Positions 16,586-25,629 of a stretch of DNA of 40,613 nucleotides are shown here, piece after piece (within the stretch, counting starts at the first letter, position 1; the number at the start of each line of letters is the position of its first letter). The notes under the pieces are model-generated. The model saw nothing but the letters and a program-made list of their open reading frames with translations. It had not been told where the DNA came from and ran no database searches. A program made the translations under genes and the position numbers. Source of the stretch: Saprospiraceae bacterium (GTDB lineage Bacteria > Bacteroidota > Bacteroidia > Chitinophagales > Saprospiraceae). The stretch is from NCBI GenBank assembly GCA_020631105.1, contig JAHDHW010000029.1:1-40613 (forward strand), given 5' to 3'.

Positions 16586-18214
16586 TTAATGCTTACTGAT
16601 GCCTTTTACAGTCAACAAGTTGATAGCATTTTTACTTATACCTTTTATATACGTTTGTGTAAAGAGAGAAGTTTCATCATAAAACAAGAAGATAACCGGC
16701 GATTCTTCGATCAATATTTGATCCATTTTATGATAATATTCATAGCGAATACTGTCATTATTTTCTGCCAGAGCTGCTTCATAGAGCTGATCGAAATTCT
16801 CGTTTGAGAACCTTGTATAATTAGGCGGAGCAGGATTTCCACTATAAAAAACAGTAAAGAAGCTTTCCGCATCCGGATAGTCCGCGATCCAACTTGCCCG
16901 GAATAGGTTAACTTGTCCTTTTACCATCATTTGTCTTAGGGTAGAACTCTCCACTACCTCAATATTCGTCTTTATGCCCAAATCTTCCCATTGTCTGGCA
17001 ATGAAGGTGCAGAGGTCCTGATAATCCTTATTTGTAAACAACGCTATAGGCTCTAATCCTTCTCCGTTTGGATAGCCTGCTTCCGTCAGGAGTGTACGTG
17101 CTTTGGCCGGATCATAGTAATATCCTTTTACAACATTCGGGTCATACGACGGGAGTCCCCTGGGCGTAAATCCGGCATCAGCAGGTCTACCAATATTATT
17201 CCTTAAGGTTTCCATCATCTTTGCACGATCAAAACCATAGTTAAGCGCCTGTCGAAATGCTTTTTTATTCAATGGATGGTCCTCCGAATTGGCTAGCTCT
17301 AAATTAATCCCGAGATACTCCGTATTGAGGTAAGGACTTTTATGGAGTTCAATTATATCTTTTTTGTCTTCTTGTAAATCTCCGTCTATGGTAATCAGTT
17401 CATTAACATAAGAAGATTCCAAACCAGAGATCAGATCTAATTTTTGGTTCATCAAATTGAGGTAAGCTGTTTTTCTATCATTGATGAAGCTAATTCTAAT
17501 CGCATCCGTCTTAGGTAAAACATTAGACTCAAAGTAATTATCGTTTTTGACTAGGAAGAGGGTTTGATTTTCTATCCAGTCCTTATACTTAAAAGGTCCG
17601 GTCCCGATGGGGTGACTTCTAAAATCTCTTCCATAATGTTCAACTACCTCGCGGGGAACAACGGAACAATATTGCATGGTCAAGATACCAAGGATTGGTC
17701 GAAATGCGGTCTGAATCCGAATCTGAAAGGTAGAATCATTCAGTGCTTTAAAGGGGACATCCTCCTCCACCCTTCCTTTGAAAATCCAACTGCCTGGTGA
17801 TGCGACTTTGTCACTAATGATTCGATTAAAGCTATACTCAAAATCATCTGCCTTTACCTTCCGTCCTTTTCCATTTGTAAATAATGGATCATCATGAAAG
17901 TAAACATCATCTCGCAATATAAAAGTATAAACTCGGCCAGAGTCAGATATTTCCCAACGTTTAGCAATCGCTGGTCGTATATTCAATTGTTCATCCAATT
18001 GAACCAGACCATTATACAAATGATCTACGGCCCAGATATGGTTTTGACTTTTAGCAAAAGCAGGATCGAGAGAGGTAATGTTATTGATTTGGTTGTAATG
18101 AAATACGGATGGCCCAGGAGCTCCGTCATCAGAGGAGGTACATCCAAGCATAAATAAAAATCCAAAGCATAACACTTTGAAAAAACGCTGGAATAAAAAT
18201 CCGGTAATTCGCAT
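16586..18214 (-). CDS. ABC-transporter substrate-binding lipoprotein, family 5 (OppA/DppA type)
   Basis: Lipoprotein (lipobox MLGC, Cys25) that should bind an oligopeptide, dipeptide or similar solute. The family 5 features are clear: NNITSLDPAFAKSQ near the N-terminus, the FILRDDVYFHDDP segment, IGTGPFKYKDW and the closing VIFLFYDE block. 542 residues is normal. No permease or ATPase gene of an ABC importer is nearby on either side, so it either works with components elsewhere or has another role. It is divergent from the TolB-like gene across 152 bases; an inverted repeat lies 19 bases before its start codon. Confidence 0.9.
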   Translation of the reverse strand: MRITGFLFQRFFKVLCFGFLFMLGCTSSDDGAPGPSVFHYNQINNITSLDPAFAKSQNHIWAVDHLYNGLVQLDEQLNIRPAIAKRWEISDSGRVYTFILRDDVYFHDDPLFTNGKGRKVKADDFEYSFNRIISDKVASPGSWIFKGRVEEDVPFKALNDSTFQIRIQTAFRPILGILTMQYCSVVPREVVEHYGRDFRSHPIGTGPFKYKDWIENQTLFLVKNDNYFESNVLPKTDAIRISFINDRKTAYLNLMNQKLDLISGLESSYVNELITIDGDLQEDKKDIIELHKSPYLNTEYLGINLELANSEDHPLNKKAFRQALNYGFDRAKMMETLRNNIGRPADAGFTPRGLPSYDPNVVKGYYYDPAKARTLLTEAGYPNGEGLEPIALFTNKDYQDLCTFIARQWEDLGIKTNIEVVESSTLRQMMVKGQVNLFRASWIADYPDAESFFTVFYSGNPAPPNYTRFSNENFDQLYEAALAENNDSIRYEYYHKMDQILIEESPVIFLFYDETSLFTQTYIKGISKNAINLLTVKGISKH

Positions 18215-18232
18215 AAAGGCAAAATTTAAGTG

Positions 18233-18252
18233 CTCAAAATATACATTTTGAG
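18233..18252. promoter_or_regulatory. Inverted repeat before the solute-binding lipoprotein gene
   Basis: CTCAAAAT and ATTTTGAG are perfect 8-base arms around a 4-base spacer, ending 19 bases from the start codon at 18214. It could be an operator or a leader hairpin near the ribosome-binding region of the minus-strand gene. Its TCAAA...TTTGA core resembles the repeat at 12915-12936. Confidence 0.35.
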
Positions 18253-18311
18253 TTTCAACCTGTAATGTTGTTCCAATTTATGATCAAAGAAAAGTCAAGA
18301 AATGGTATGGA

Positions 18312-18343
18312 TTGGGTTTAATTGCAATCTCTTTTTACTTTTG
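18312..18343 (+). promoter_or_regulatory. Bacteroidota-type promoter for the TolB-like gene
   Basis: A perfect -7 box TACTTTTG (18336-18343; consensus TAnnTTTG) lies 21 bases after a TTG (18312-18314) in the -33 position. The start codon at 18367 follows 23 bases later, leaving a short A-rich leader. It is the best promoter match that I found in the window. Confidence 0.65.
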
Positions 18344-18366
18344 TGATCAAATAAAAAACAAAAAAC

Positions 18367-19494
18367 ATGAAGTACAATCTTTTATTGATAATGATCCTTA
18401 GCTTTTTCGCTTGTCAGGAATCAAAAACGCCGGCAAACGAAAATCCACAGACGGATGAAAAAGCAACAGCAGCAGCTCCTACCGAATGGCAGGAAGCGAC
18501 ACTTACTTATGCTGGGGAATCCAATCTAAAAAACGTCAAGCAGCTAACCTTCGGTGGTGATAATGCCGAAGCTTACTTTAGTTTTGACAACACACAACTT
18601 GTCTTCCAGGCATCCAATAGTAAATGGGGAGCAGAATGCGATCAGATTTACCGGATGTCCGTTGATGGATATGAAGGCGAAACTGCAAAACTGATTAGTA
18701 CCGGAAAAGGCAGAACGACCTGTTCTTACTTTATGCCAGGTGACAAAGAAATCATTTATTCTTCAACTCACCTTGGTAATGAGGCATGCCCGGTCGCACC
18801 AAGAAGTGTAAATGGAAAATACGTCTGGCCAGTGTTTTCTGACTTTGACATTTTCGTAGCAGATTTAGAAGGGAACATCCTTCGACAATTAACGGATGAA
18901 CCTGGCTATGATGCGGAACCTACCGTATCTCCTGATGGCAAAAAGATTGTCTTTACCTCGACTCGTTCGGGGGACCTAGAATTATATACGATGGATATTG
19001 ATGGTTCTAATGTCAAACAAATCACTTCTGGATTAGGTTATGATGGTGGTGCATTCTTTTCGCCTGATAGCAAGCAATTAGTATTTAGAGCATCTCGCCC
19101 GGCAACGGATAGTGCGGTTGGTGTTTACAAAGATTTCCTTGCAAAAGATCTGGTACAACCAACGAATATGGAGATTTATGTATGTAATGCGGATGGTTCT
19201 GACCTGAAGCAGGTGACAGATCTGGGAGGGGCAAATTGGGCGCCATTTTTTCATCCATCAGGAGAAAAAATTATTTTTTCTACCAACCATCATAGTACCG
19301 GACAAGGTCGACCAAAGTTTAATCTATTCATGATTAATGTGGACGGGACGGGGCTTACCCAAATCACCCATGATGGTGTTTTTGATGCTTTTCCAATGTT
19401 CTCCCCAGATGGCAAGAAGTTAGTCTTTTCATCTAATCGAAATAACGGAGGCACCAGAGATACAAATGTGTTTATCGCAGAATGGGAAGATTAG
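18367..19494 (+). CDS. TolB-like beta-propeller lipoprotein (PD40 repeats)
   Basis: Lipoprotein with a short signal peptide and lipobox ending at Cys16 (FFAC), a low-complexity linker, then a six-bladed-type propeller. At least four PD40/WD40-like repeats are visible, for example PTVSPDGKKIVFTSTRSGDL, GAFFSPDSKQLVFRASR, FFHPSGEKIIFSTNHH and MFSPDGKKLVFSSNRNNG. It is not TolB of the Tol-Pal system: there is no pal or tolA partner. A binding or scaffold role at the periplasmic face of a membrane is inferred. It has its own promoter at 18312-18343 and its own terminator, so it is a single-gene unit. Confidence 0.85.
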   Translation: MKYNLLLIMILSFFACQESKTPANENPQTDEKATAAAPTEWQEATLTYAGESNLKNVKQLTFGGDNAEAYFSFDNTQLVFQASNSKWGAECDQIYRMSVDGYEGETAKLISTGKGRTTCSYFMPGDKEIIYSSTHLGNEACPVAPRSVNGKYVWPVFSDFDIFVADLEGNILRQLTDEPGYDAEPTVSPDGKKIVFTSTRSGDLELYTMDIDGSNVKQITSGLGYDGGAFFSPDSKQLVFRASRPATDSAVGVYKDFLAKDLVQPTNMEIYVCNADGSDLKQVTDLGGANWAPFFHPSGEKIIFSTNHHSTGQGRPKFNLFMINVDGTGLTQITHDGVFDAFPMFSPDGKKLVFSSNRNNGGTRDTNVFIAEWED

Positions 19495-19511
19495 ATCTAA
19501 TTTAGTTTTTT

Positions 19512-19556
19512 AAAAAGAAAACCCGGGTAAATAGATTTCACCCGGGTTTTCTTTTT
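19512..19556. terminator. Bidirectional intrinsic terminator
   Basis: A perfect 17-base inverted repeat (arms 19512-19528 and 19540-19556, core ACCCGGGT) with an 11-base loop. A-runs on one side and T-runs on the other give a U-tail in both directions. It sits between the converging TolB-like gene and the beta-helix protein gene and should end transcripts from both. Confidence 0.9.
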
Positions 19557-19598
19557 TGTATTCTATGGTTTTCCTGAAAACATTCAGGAAATCGCTGA

Positions 19599-21704
19599 TC
19601 AATTATTCCTACTCACTTCGCGCCAGGTACCATTACCATTACTGATCAAGGTTAAGGAACTATTGGCAATGGAGGTAAATCCATCTTTAAGTAGAAGGTA
19701 TCCACTTTTGGAGACACTAATCCCGGCATCTGCAAACAAAAGCGTGATAACACTTCCTCTTGCAAAACGATTTGCGGTTTTGTCATTAACCCGGTAGATA
19801 GTTGCTGTTCCAGTAATGTCAAAATAGTTAGCCGTTCGAGGTAAATCCAAAAAGCCATTACTTGGAATAGTACTTTCTGCGTAAGCATTTACCAAAAGTC
19901 CATAAAGTTTACCTCCGGAACTAAACAATGGTTCCTCATCAATAGTAGGTAATTGATTCCCATAATTCAATGTTGGTGTGGAAACATAAACAGTTTGGCT
20001 CGAACCGGAATTATTGGTTATTTTCAACTGGTACTTCGTCTGTTTACTTCTGTCAATAATGGAGTTCATCCCGACGAATTCCCATTCTCCCGATCCACTA
20101 TGGAAAGTAGAACGTGTCCAACCGTTGGTTGTATTCGTAAATGCGTGTACCATCTCCGGAGCCGAAGCCTTGACATGGAATCCAAAGTTTACCTGATCAA
20201 ACATCGTAAGTTCCTTTACTTGAGGTCGATATAATGCTGTTGGTTCCAGTGTGATATCTCCCCCTGAAGGAATAGTAAACTTCAGAACATTATGTACATC
20301 TGTCAGTTGAGGATCTTCAACTTCTACATTGTCATAAGTCCCAGATACTTCCCAATCAGGAATGTTAGCCCCATCCGGTGAAAAGAAAGTTGCATTATTG
20401 AATTTATTGAAGCTAGAATTTTTATAATGAATCGCTTTTCCACTTCGCATTTGGATAAGGTTATTCCCTTTGTCCAAAGTTAAGCCCCCCGCATATACTC
20501 CTGAAATAACGGAGTTACGGGTTTTATTGGCAAAGTAAATAACCGGAATGTCCTCTTGCTGTTGGATAGCTTCCAGTCTCATCTCTCGTCCATAAATATG
20601 GCCTTGTGCTACATATAAGTGCCCATAAGTCGAGACGTAAGGTTCGATTACCAATCCATGAAAGTTATTATTATTTCCGCCTTCTACCAGCATTCCATAA
20701 TCAAATCCGCCTCCGGAAACCTGACAATAATGCCAGGAATTTGAATTAACAAAACTGCTGTTATCTTGATAAATGTGGATACCCTTGGTTCCATGCCGTA
20801 CCCGGACATTTGTAAAAGAGTTAAAGTAAACTCCTCCTCCATTCACTGCTCGTAGGCAAAGTCCTGTTCCTCCAACAAAACCACTTATCAATACTTCATA
20901 TAAATACACATTCTCAACTAATCGATTATCAGCTTCTATCATTACACCAGTTTGCGCAGTCTCTCCACTTTTATCCCGGATTACTAAGTCTCTAAGTTTT
21001 ACATTATGTCCGGTAATTTTGATGGCACTTTCATTCCCAAAGTACCAGAGTAAAGACCCATTATGTGGTGTTTCTAAGGGATCACTTCCTGCCCCTTCTC
21101 CTACTAAGGATACCCCATCTTTAATTTCAAGAGTACGGGTAAGTTTATAGATCCCATTGGGCACTAATATTTGGGCTCCAGTTATATGGGCACTATCCAG
21201 GGCCGCTTCAAAAGCATCTGTATCATCAGTCACACCATCGCCTTTAGCGCCAAAATGGGTAACGATCAAGCCAAAGATACCGCCATCTACTTTCCTGGCA
21301 CGTTCTGCATATAATGCTTTAGGGACAGAAAGGATTTCTGAAGTACTGGATATGGAGTAGTTCGTCCCACCCTCGATATCAAGTTCGACCATTAAATAGC
21401 TCTTGATATTCCAATCAATAGTATCAAAGGCACCTGTTATACTTTTACCAGTACCAATATCTAGGTTAATGACACCGTAATCATTACTGGTGACATAGTG
21501 AGTCTCCTCATAACAAGCCGGCAAATTAGGCTCTAATTGTATTATGCTTGCTTGTACACCAATTAATTGATTAGGCAGTGATGCGCCGGTACTATCTCGT
21601 ACTACTGCTTGATATCGAAAAGCTTCCTGAGATAGTAAAAATGTTGAGTTTAAAAACAAAGTGAATAGCAATATAGCTAGACTACGATTCAAATGATTCG
21701 TCAT
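19599..21704 (-). CDS. Secreted pectate-lyase-superfamily right-handed beta-helix protein
   Basis: 701-residue exported protein. Signal peptide about 1-25. Residues about 27-135 form an N-terminal module often seen in Bacteroidota surface proteins (AFRYQAVVRDSTG at the start, SEILSVPKALYAE at the end). Then comes the Pectate_lyase_3 start HFGAKGDGVTDDTDAFEAAL (150-169) and a long beta-helix. The C-terminal part is a separate beta-rich region ending in GNGTWREVSRNN, with no T9SS sorting domain. Substrate is unknown; the fold is shared by polysaccharide lyases, hydrolases and tailspike-like proteins, and no catalytic set can be assigned by eye. It lies 78 bases downstream of the T9SS cargo gene and may be cotranscribed. 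Confidence 0.8.
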   Translation of the reverse strand: MTNHLNRSLAILLFTLFLNSTFLLSQEAFRYQAVVRDSTGASLPNQLIGVQASIIQLEPNLPACYEETHYVTSNDYGVINLDIGTGKSITGAFDTIDWNIKSYLMVELDIEGGTNYSISSTSEILSVPKALYAERARKVDGGIFGLIVTHFGAKGDGVTDDTDAFEAALDSAHITGAQILVPNGIYKLTRTLEIKDGVSLVGEGAGSDPLETPHNGSLLWYFGNESAIKITGHNVKLRDLVIRDKSGETAQTGVMIEADNRLVENVYLYEVLISGFVGGTGLCLRAVNGGGVYFNSFTNVRVRHGTKGIHIYQDNSSFVNSNSWHYCQVSGGGFDYGMLVEGGNNNNFHGLVIEPYVSTYGHLYVAQGHIYGREMRLEAIQQQEDIPVIYFANKTRNSVISGVYAGGLTLDKGNNLIQMRSGKAIHYKNSSFNKFNNATFFSPDGANIPDWEVSGTYDNVEVEDPQLTDVHNVLKFTIPSGGDITLEPTALYRPQVKELTMFDQVNFGFHVKASAPEMVHAFTNTTNGWTRSTFHSGSGEWEFVGMNSIIDRSKQTKYQLKITNNSGSSQTVYVSTPTLNYGNQLPTIDEEPLFSSGGKLYGLLVNAYAESTIPSNGFLDLPRTANYFDITGTATIYRVNDKTANRFARGSVITLLFADAGISVSKSGYLLLKDGFTSIANSSLTLISNGNGTWREVSRNN

Positions 21705-21782
21705 TTCATGGGTTTCTTTAAAAGAATGATAATTTAATTCAGCTGTTGTTTATGAATCGGAGCTAAAGGAGTTTTATAAAAT

Positions 21783-22322
21783 CTACTGTTTAATAAATTT
21801 GAGCGTTTTGAGCGTAGTATGTACACTATTAATCTGTATGAAATAAAACCCGGAGGGAAGGTCAATAATATTATTAACTTCAATCTTCTGATTTGGTAAA
21901 AGGCTAACACTTTGCTTATAAACCAAGCTACCATCTGCATTGAGGATCACTAGGTTTAAATCTTGAGTATTCGCATTTTCATTTCTTAAGTAAAGAAAAT
22001 CAGAAGTGGGGTTGGGAAAGATTTGAAATTGAATATTGTCTTCAGTTAAAGATTCTGGGGAAGATTCTTCTGCTTGTTGTCTGAAGCCAATAGTGTCGGT
22101 GACTATATTTATTGGGGTAAAATTGCCTTGGTGGAAGCCTTCTGTTAAATGATGATCAGATTGTACAACTTGTGCGAAGGAAACACCTAGTGACCAATCA
22201 ACACTAACCCCTTGATCAGTTTTTGCAAAACCACTAGCCGAAGTTTGTGAATGGTGTGAGATATCTTGGCCAAAGACATTAACAGCCAGGATTAACCAGA
22301 ATATGGTCAAGGTTACTTTCAT
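21783..22322 (-). CDS. Small T9SS type A sorting-domain protein
   Basis: 179-residue secreted protein. Signal peptide about 1-18 (ending VFGQ). The middle has a segment WSLGVSFAQVV ... LTEGFHQG of a kind frequent in small Bacteroidota surface proteins. The C-terminal 85 residues are a type A T9SS sorting domain: FPNPTSDFLYL, LVILNADGSLVYKQ, DLPSGFYFIQI and the final LKFIKQ. It should cross the outer membrane through the type IX system and be attached or released at the surface. There is little room for any enzymatic domain, so it may be a structural or adhesive protein. Upstream bases 22323-22440 hold no gene. Confidence 0.85.
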   Translation of the reverse strand: MKVTLTIFWLILAVNVFGQDISHHSQTSASGFAKTDQGVSVDWSLGVSFAQVVQSDHHLTEGFHQGNFTPINIVTDTIGFRQQAEESSPESLTEDNIQFQIFPNPTSDFLYLRNENANTQDLNLVILNADGSLVYKQSVSLLPNQKIEVNNIIDLPSGFYFIQINSVHTTLKTLKFIKQ

Positions 22323-22440
22323 CGTTATTTTTGTAGTTTATCTATTTGTTAGGTGCAAGTTAAATTCTATTGATTTTAATTCAGCGATCAAAATCATACA
22401 ATTGTGACATTTTCCAAAAACACATAGAAATACTACTAAT

Positions 22441-22983
22441 CTAAAAAGCTAAAAAATCCTCTACCATCTTAGTCATTGCGTCCTTAGTCCCTTGGTCATT
22501 AACAATACCTTCACTGTCTGTGACTTTATCCAAATTAGAAATTGGAAGAATGCCCGGAAGAACAATTGTATTCATATGTGTGAGAGATCCTCGAAGATGA
22601 TCTATTCCTCGTAGGTTACCTGCACGACCGGTGGCTGTACCTACTAATGCTGCTTTTTTATGCTTAAAAGTAGCTTTATACTCTCTGATTGAAAGCGCAT
22701 CAATAAAAATCTTTAGAATACCGGGAAAGGAGCCATTATATTCCGGAAACACAAAGAAGAGTTTATCTGCAGGAATCATATATGCATCTTGGATCTTTTT
22801 GATGGCTTTATTTTGTCCTTCTGACTTATACATTCCTGCATGGATAAAATCAAGCGGAAGATCTACCAGATTTAGTAATTCAATATTTTCAACGGTTTTT
22901 TGATGAAAAATTTCGTAGAACTGCTTTGCAATAGGATAAGTCTTATTATTTCTTCTATTAGTGCCTGATATAATGGTAATCAT
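22441..22983 (-). CDS. NADPH-dependent FMN reductase family flavoprotein
   Basis: Cytoplasmic flavodoxin-fold oxidoreductase, 180 residues from the chosen start. MITIISGTNRRNNKTYPIA is the FMN phosphate-binding start, and FPEYNGSFPGILKIFIDAL is the conserved flavin-site block. An in-frame ATG at 23052 would add 23 residues with no family match, so 22983 is preferred. A possible -7 box TATATTTG lies on the minus strand at 23088-23095, which would give a leader of about 100 bases containing the longer reading frame. The substrate (quinone, azo dye, chromate or other) cannot be read from the sequence. Confidence 0.88.
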   Translation of the reverse strand: MITIISGTNRRNNKTYPIAKQFYEIFHQKTVENIELLNLVDLPLDFIHAGMYKSEGQNKAIKKIQDAYMIPADKLFFVFPEYNGSFPGILKIFIDALSIREYKATFKHKKAALVGTATGRAGNLRGIDHLRGSLTHMNTIVLPGILPISNLDKVTDSEGIVNDQGTKDAMTKMVEDFLAF

Positions 22984-23087
22984 AAGTAGATCAGTGTTTG
23001 TAATATTTAACTCCAAAACGGAACAAACATAATCGAAAAAGGTTATGCGCATTCAACGATCAAAGAGCCTAAGGATCTGAGAAGCCG

Positions 23088-23095
23088 CAAATATA
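23088..23095 (-). promoter_or_regulatory. Possible -7 box for the FMN reductase gene
   Basis: On the minus strand this reads TATATTTG, an exact TAnnTTTG match. No TTTG or TTG sits at the expected 19-21 bases upstream, so support is limited. It lies in the 222-base divergent region 22984-23205, where no gene was seen. For the plus-strand hydrolase only an imperfect TATATTTA (23173-23180) was found. Confidence 0.3.
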
Positions 23096-23205
23096 GAATA
23101 TTCATCCACAACAACTGTATGCTGTTAAAAAGAAAATAGGCCTAAAGCAATGGGATATGTGTCAAATCATAGTATATTTACATTCTGAATCAAGCATCTT
23201 AAACA

Positions 23206-23889
23206 ATGAAAATCACCTACTACGGACAATCCTGCTTTTCAATAGAAATGGGCGGCAAAAAACTAGTGCTCGATCCATTTATTCGTTATAACGAAAAAGC
23301 CAAAAACATCGATTTTGATGCTATTGAGGCTGATTATATCCTCGTGAGCCATGGCCACCAGGATCATACCGCTGATTTGGTTGACCTGGCAAAGAAAACA
23401 GGCGCTAAAGTTATTGGCTCATGGGAAGTTTATCAATGGGTGTTAAATCAGGGAATAGAAAATGTTCATCCAATGAATACCGGAGGAAAATGGACCTTTG
23501 ACTTTGGAACAGTCCTCTGTGTAGTTGCGCAGCATTCTTCCAGTTTTCCGGATGGTAGCTATGCCGGTAATCCGATGGGATTTGTAATCTGGAATGATGA
23601 GGGGGCTGTCTATTTTGCAGGAGATACTGCATTGACCTGGGATATGAAATTGATCCCGATGCTTTGTCCAAAGTTAACCTGTGCAATATTACCAATTGGA
23701 GATAACTTTACGATGGATGCAAAGCAAGCTGTAATTGCCAGTGATTTTATTGAATGTGATGATATAATTGCCTGTCATTATGATACCTTTGGTTTTATTG
23801 AGGTCGATCATGATGCAGTCAAAGCAGCATTTGCTGAAAAAGGGAAAAAACTACAAATGATAGAGATCGGTGCTACTACCGAACGCTAA
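23206..23889 (+). CDS. Metal-dependent hydrolase, UPF0173/metallo-beta-lactamase fold
   Basis: Cytoplasmic metallo-beta-lactamase-fold protein of 227 residues, normal for the UPF0173 (YtkL-like) family. The metal-binding motif is SHGHQDHTADL, with further ligands in AQHSSSFPDG, FAGDTAL and IACHYDTFGF; the opening MKITYYGQSCFSIE and KLVLDPFI are typical. Physiological substrate is unknown for the family. It lies 15 bases before parA on the same strand, so the three genes hydrolase-parA-parB probably form one operon. Confidence 0.88.
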   Translation: MKITYYGQSCFSIEMGGKKLVLDPFIRYNEKAKNIDFDAIEADYILVSHGHQDHTADLVDLAKKTGAKVIGSWEVYQWVLNQGIENVHPMNTGGKWTFDFGTVLCVVAQHSSSFPDGSYAGNPMGFVIWNDEGAVYFAGDTALTWDMKLIPMLCPKLTCAILPIGDNFTMDAKQAVIASDFIECDDIIACHYDTFGFIEVDHDAVKAAFAEKGKKLQMIEIGATTER

Positions 23890-23904
23890 AAACACACAAT
23901 ACTA

Positions 23905-24699
23905 ATGGGAAAAGTTATTGCGATAGCTAATCAAAAAGGAGGAGTCGGAAAAACGACGACCGCAATTAACTTGGCGGCAAGTCTTGCTATTCTTGAAAAG
24001 AAAGTTTTACTCATTGATGCAGACCCACAAGCAAACGCTTCCTCTGGTGTCGGAATAGATGTTGATGAAGCAGAGTTAAGTACCTATGACCTGCTCGTCA
24101 ATGAAGCGAATCCGAAAGATGCAATAATTAAAACTGAAACACCTAACCTTTACATCATTCCTTCTCATATCGATTTGGTAGGAGCGGAACTGGAACTTGT
24201 CTCCAGGTTTCAAAGAGAATTTATCCTCAGAAATATTATTAAGCAAGTAAAAGATGACTTCGATTATATTTTTATCGATTGTCTGCCATCTCTCGGCTTA
24301 GTAACGATTAACGCCCTTTCCGCAGCGGACTCTGTTTTGATCCCTGTCCAATGTGAGTTCTTTGCACTCGAGGGCCTGGGTAAACTCATGAATACGATTT
24401 CCATTGTAAACAAACAATTGAACCCTGACTTAGAGATCGAAGGTATTTTGCTTTCTATGTATGATCGACGCTTAAGACTGGCGAATGAGGTAGTAAAACA
24501 AGTCCGGGAATACTTTAAAGGGATTGTCTTTGATACAATTATTCATCGCAACTCGAAGATTGGAGAAGCACCGAACTTACATGTTCCCGTACTATTATAC
24601 GATGCAACCAGCAAAGGAAGTATCAATTTCTTAAATCTTGCGAAAGAGTTTTTAACTAAAAACTCTAAAAAACAAGAAGAGGAAGTCGTCGAAGATTGA
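23905..24699 (+). CDS. parA: Chromosome partitioning ATPase ParA (Soj)
   Basis: ParA/MinD-type ATPase acting with ParB and parS in chromosome origin segregation. The deviant Walker A is [11 protein letters not shown] (9-19), Walker A' [12 protein letters not shown] and Walker [12 protein letters not shown]. 264 residues, without the N-terminal DNA-binding domain of plasmid type Ia ParA, so it is the chromosomal type. The parB gene follows after 27 bases. Such genes commonly lie within tens of kilobases of the replication origin, but no oriC or dnaA is visible here. Confidence 0.94.
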   Translation: MGKVIAIANQKGGVGKTTTAINLAASLAILEKKVLLIDADPQANASSGVGIDVDEAELSTYDLLVNEANPKDAIIKTETPNLYIIPSHIDLVGAELELVSRFQREFILRNIIKQVKDDFDYIFIDCLPSLGLVTINALSAADSVLIPVQCEFFALEGLGKLMNTISIVNKQLNPDLEIEGILLSMYDRRLRLANEVVKQVREYFKGIVFDTIIHRNSKIGEAPNLHVPVLLYDATSKGSINFLNLAKEFLTKNSKKQEEEVVED

Positions 24700-24726
24700 T
24701 TAGTGTAAATTAGCAGACCAACAACT

Positions 24727-25629
24727 ATGGCAAAAAAAAATTTTAAAAAGGCAGATATGGGGCGTGGATTAGGCGCCTTACTTGGAAATATAGATAAAAA
24801 CATTGCAGACAAACCACAGGAAGTGGTCAAAGAAACTGCAAATATTATCGCAAACATCCCGGTTGATCAAATTGAAGTTAACCCGTTCCAGCCCAGAAAT
24901 GAATTTGATGAAGAGGCATTAAATGAACTTGCTGAATCTTTAAGAATTCACGGATTGATTCAACCAATAACCGTTCGTCGTTTAAACAACTCAAGTTTTC
25001 AGTTAATCTCAGGTGAACGAAGATGGAGAGCTTCCAAGCTGGCAGAACTAGAAGAGATTCCGGCTTATATCCGAGTCGTGGAAGGCGATCAGGAGATGCT
25101 TGAAATGGCGATTGTTGAGAATATCCAAAGAGAACAACTCAACCCTGTTGAAGTCGCAATCTCTTATCAGCGATTAATGGATGAATGTGAACTGACCCAT
25201 TTCCAGGTAGCTGATCGCGTTGGGAAGAGCAGACCAGGAGTAACGAACTACTTACGTATTCTTAAACTACCAGTTGATATTCAGACCGCAATTAAAAATG
25301 GAGATATTTCTTTTGGCCACGCTAAACTATTATCTGGCGTAAAAGATATCGTTCAGTTAAATAGCTTCTTTAAAAAGACTATTGACCTCAACCTATCCGT
25401 TAGCGCACTCGCTAATATGATCAAAAATGCCAATACTCCAAAAGTAAAATCAGCCAGTAAAGAAAGTTTGCCTGCTGACTATTTACGGGTCCAAAAGCAA
25501 TTGCGCAATTACCTGGAGGCAAAAGTGGAAATCAAGTTAAAGGACGAAAAGAAAGGCAAAGGCTCAATTGTTATACACTTTGACTCTAATGATACTCTCA
25601 ACGACTTGTTAGACAAGATCGAAGATTAA
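24727..25629 (+). CDS. parB: Chromosome partitioning protein ParB (Spo0J)
   Basis: CTP-dependent DNA clamp that binds parS and loads ParA and SMC. The N-terminal ParA-interaction peptide MGRGLGALLGNID (11-23), the CTP-binding motif GERRWRA (96-102) and ENIQRE (131-136), and a helix-turn-helix (THFQVADRVGKSRPGVTNYL, about 156-175) are all present; the C-terminal dimerisation part is SIVIHFDSNDTLNDLLDKI. 300 residues is normal. Its stop codon directly abuts the stop codon of the convergent coxF-like gene, with no space for a separate terminator. Confidence 0.95.
   Translation: MAKKNFKKADMGRGLGALLGNIDKNIADKPQEVVKETANIIANIPVDQIEVNPFQPRNEFDEEALNELAESLRIHGLIQPITVRRLNNSSFQLISGERRWRASKLAELEEIPAYIRVVEGDQEMLEMAIVENIQREQLNPVEVAISYQRLMDECELTHFQVADRVGKSRPGVTNYLRILKLPVDIQTAIKNGDISFGHAKLLSGVKDIVQLNSFFKKTIDLNLSVSALANMIKNANTPKVKSASKESLPADYLRVQKQLRNYLEAKVEIKLKDEKKGKGSIVIHFDSNDTLNDLLDKIED

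Noticed and set aside
18367-19494. TolB of the Tol-Pal system
   Set aside because: PD40 repeats match the fold, but the protein is a lipoprotein encoded alone, with no tolQRA or pal genes.
22984-23052. Longer start for the FMN reductase
   Set aside because: The extra 23 residues precede the flavin-binding first strand MITIISGTN and have no family match.
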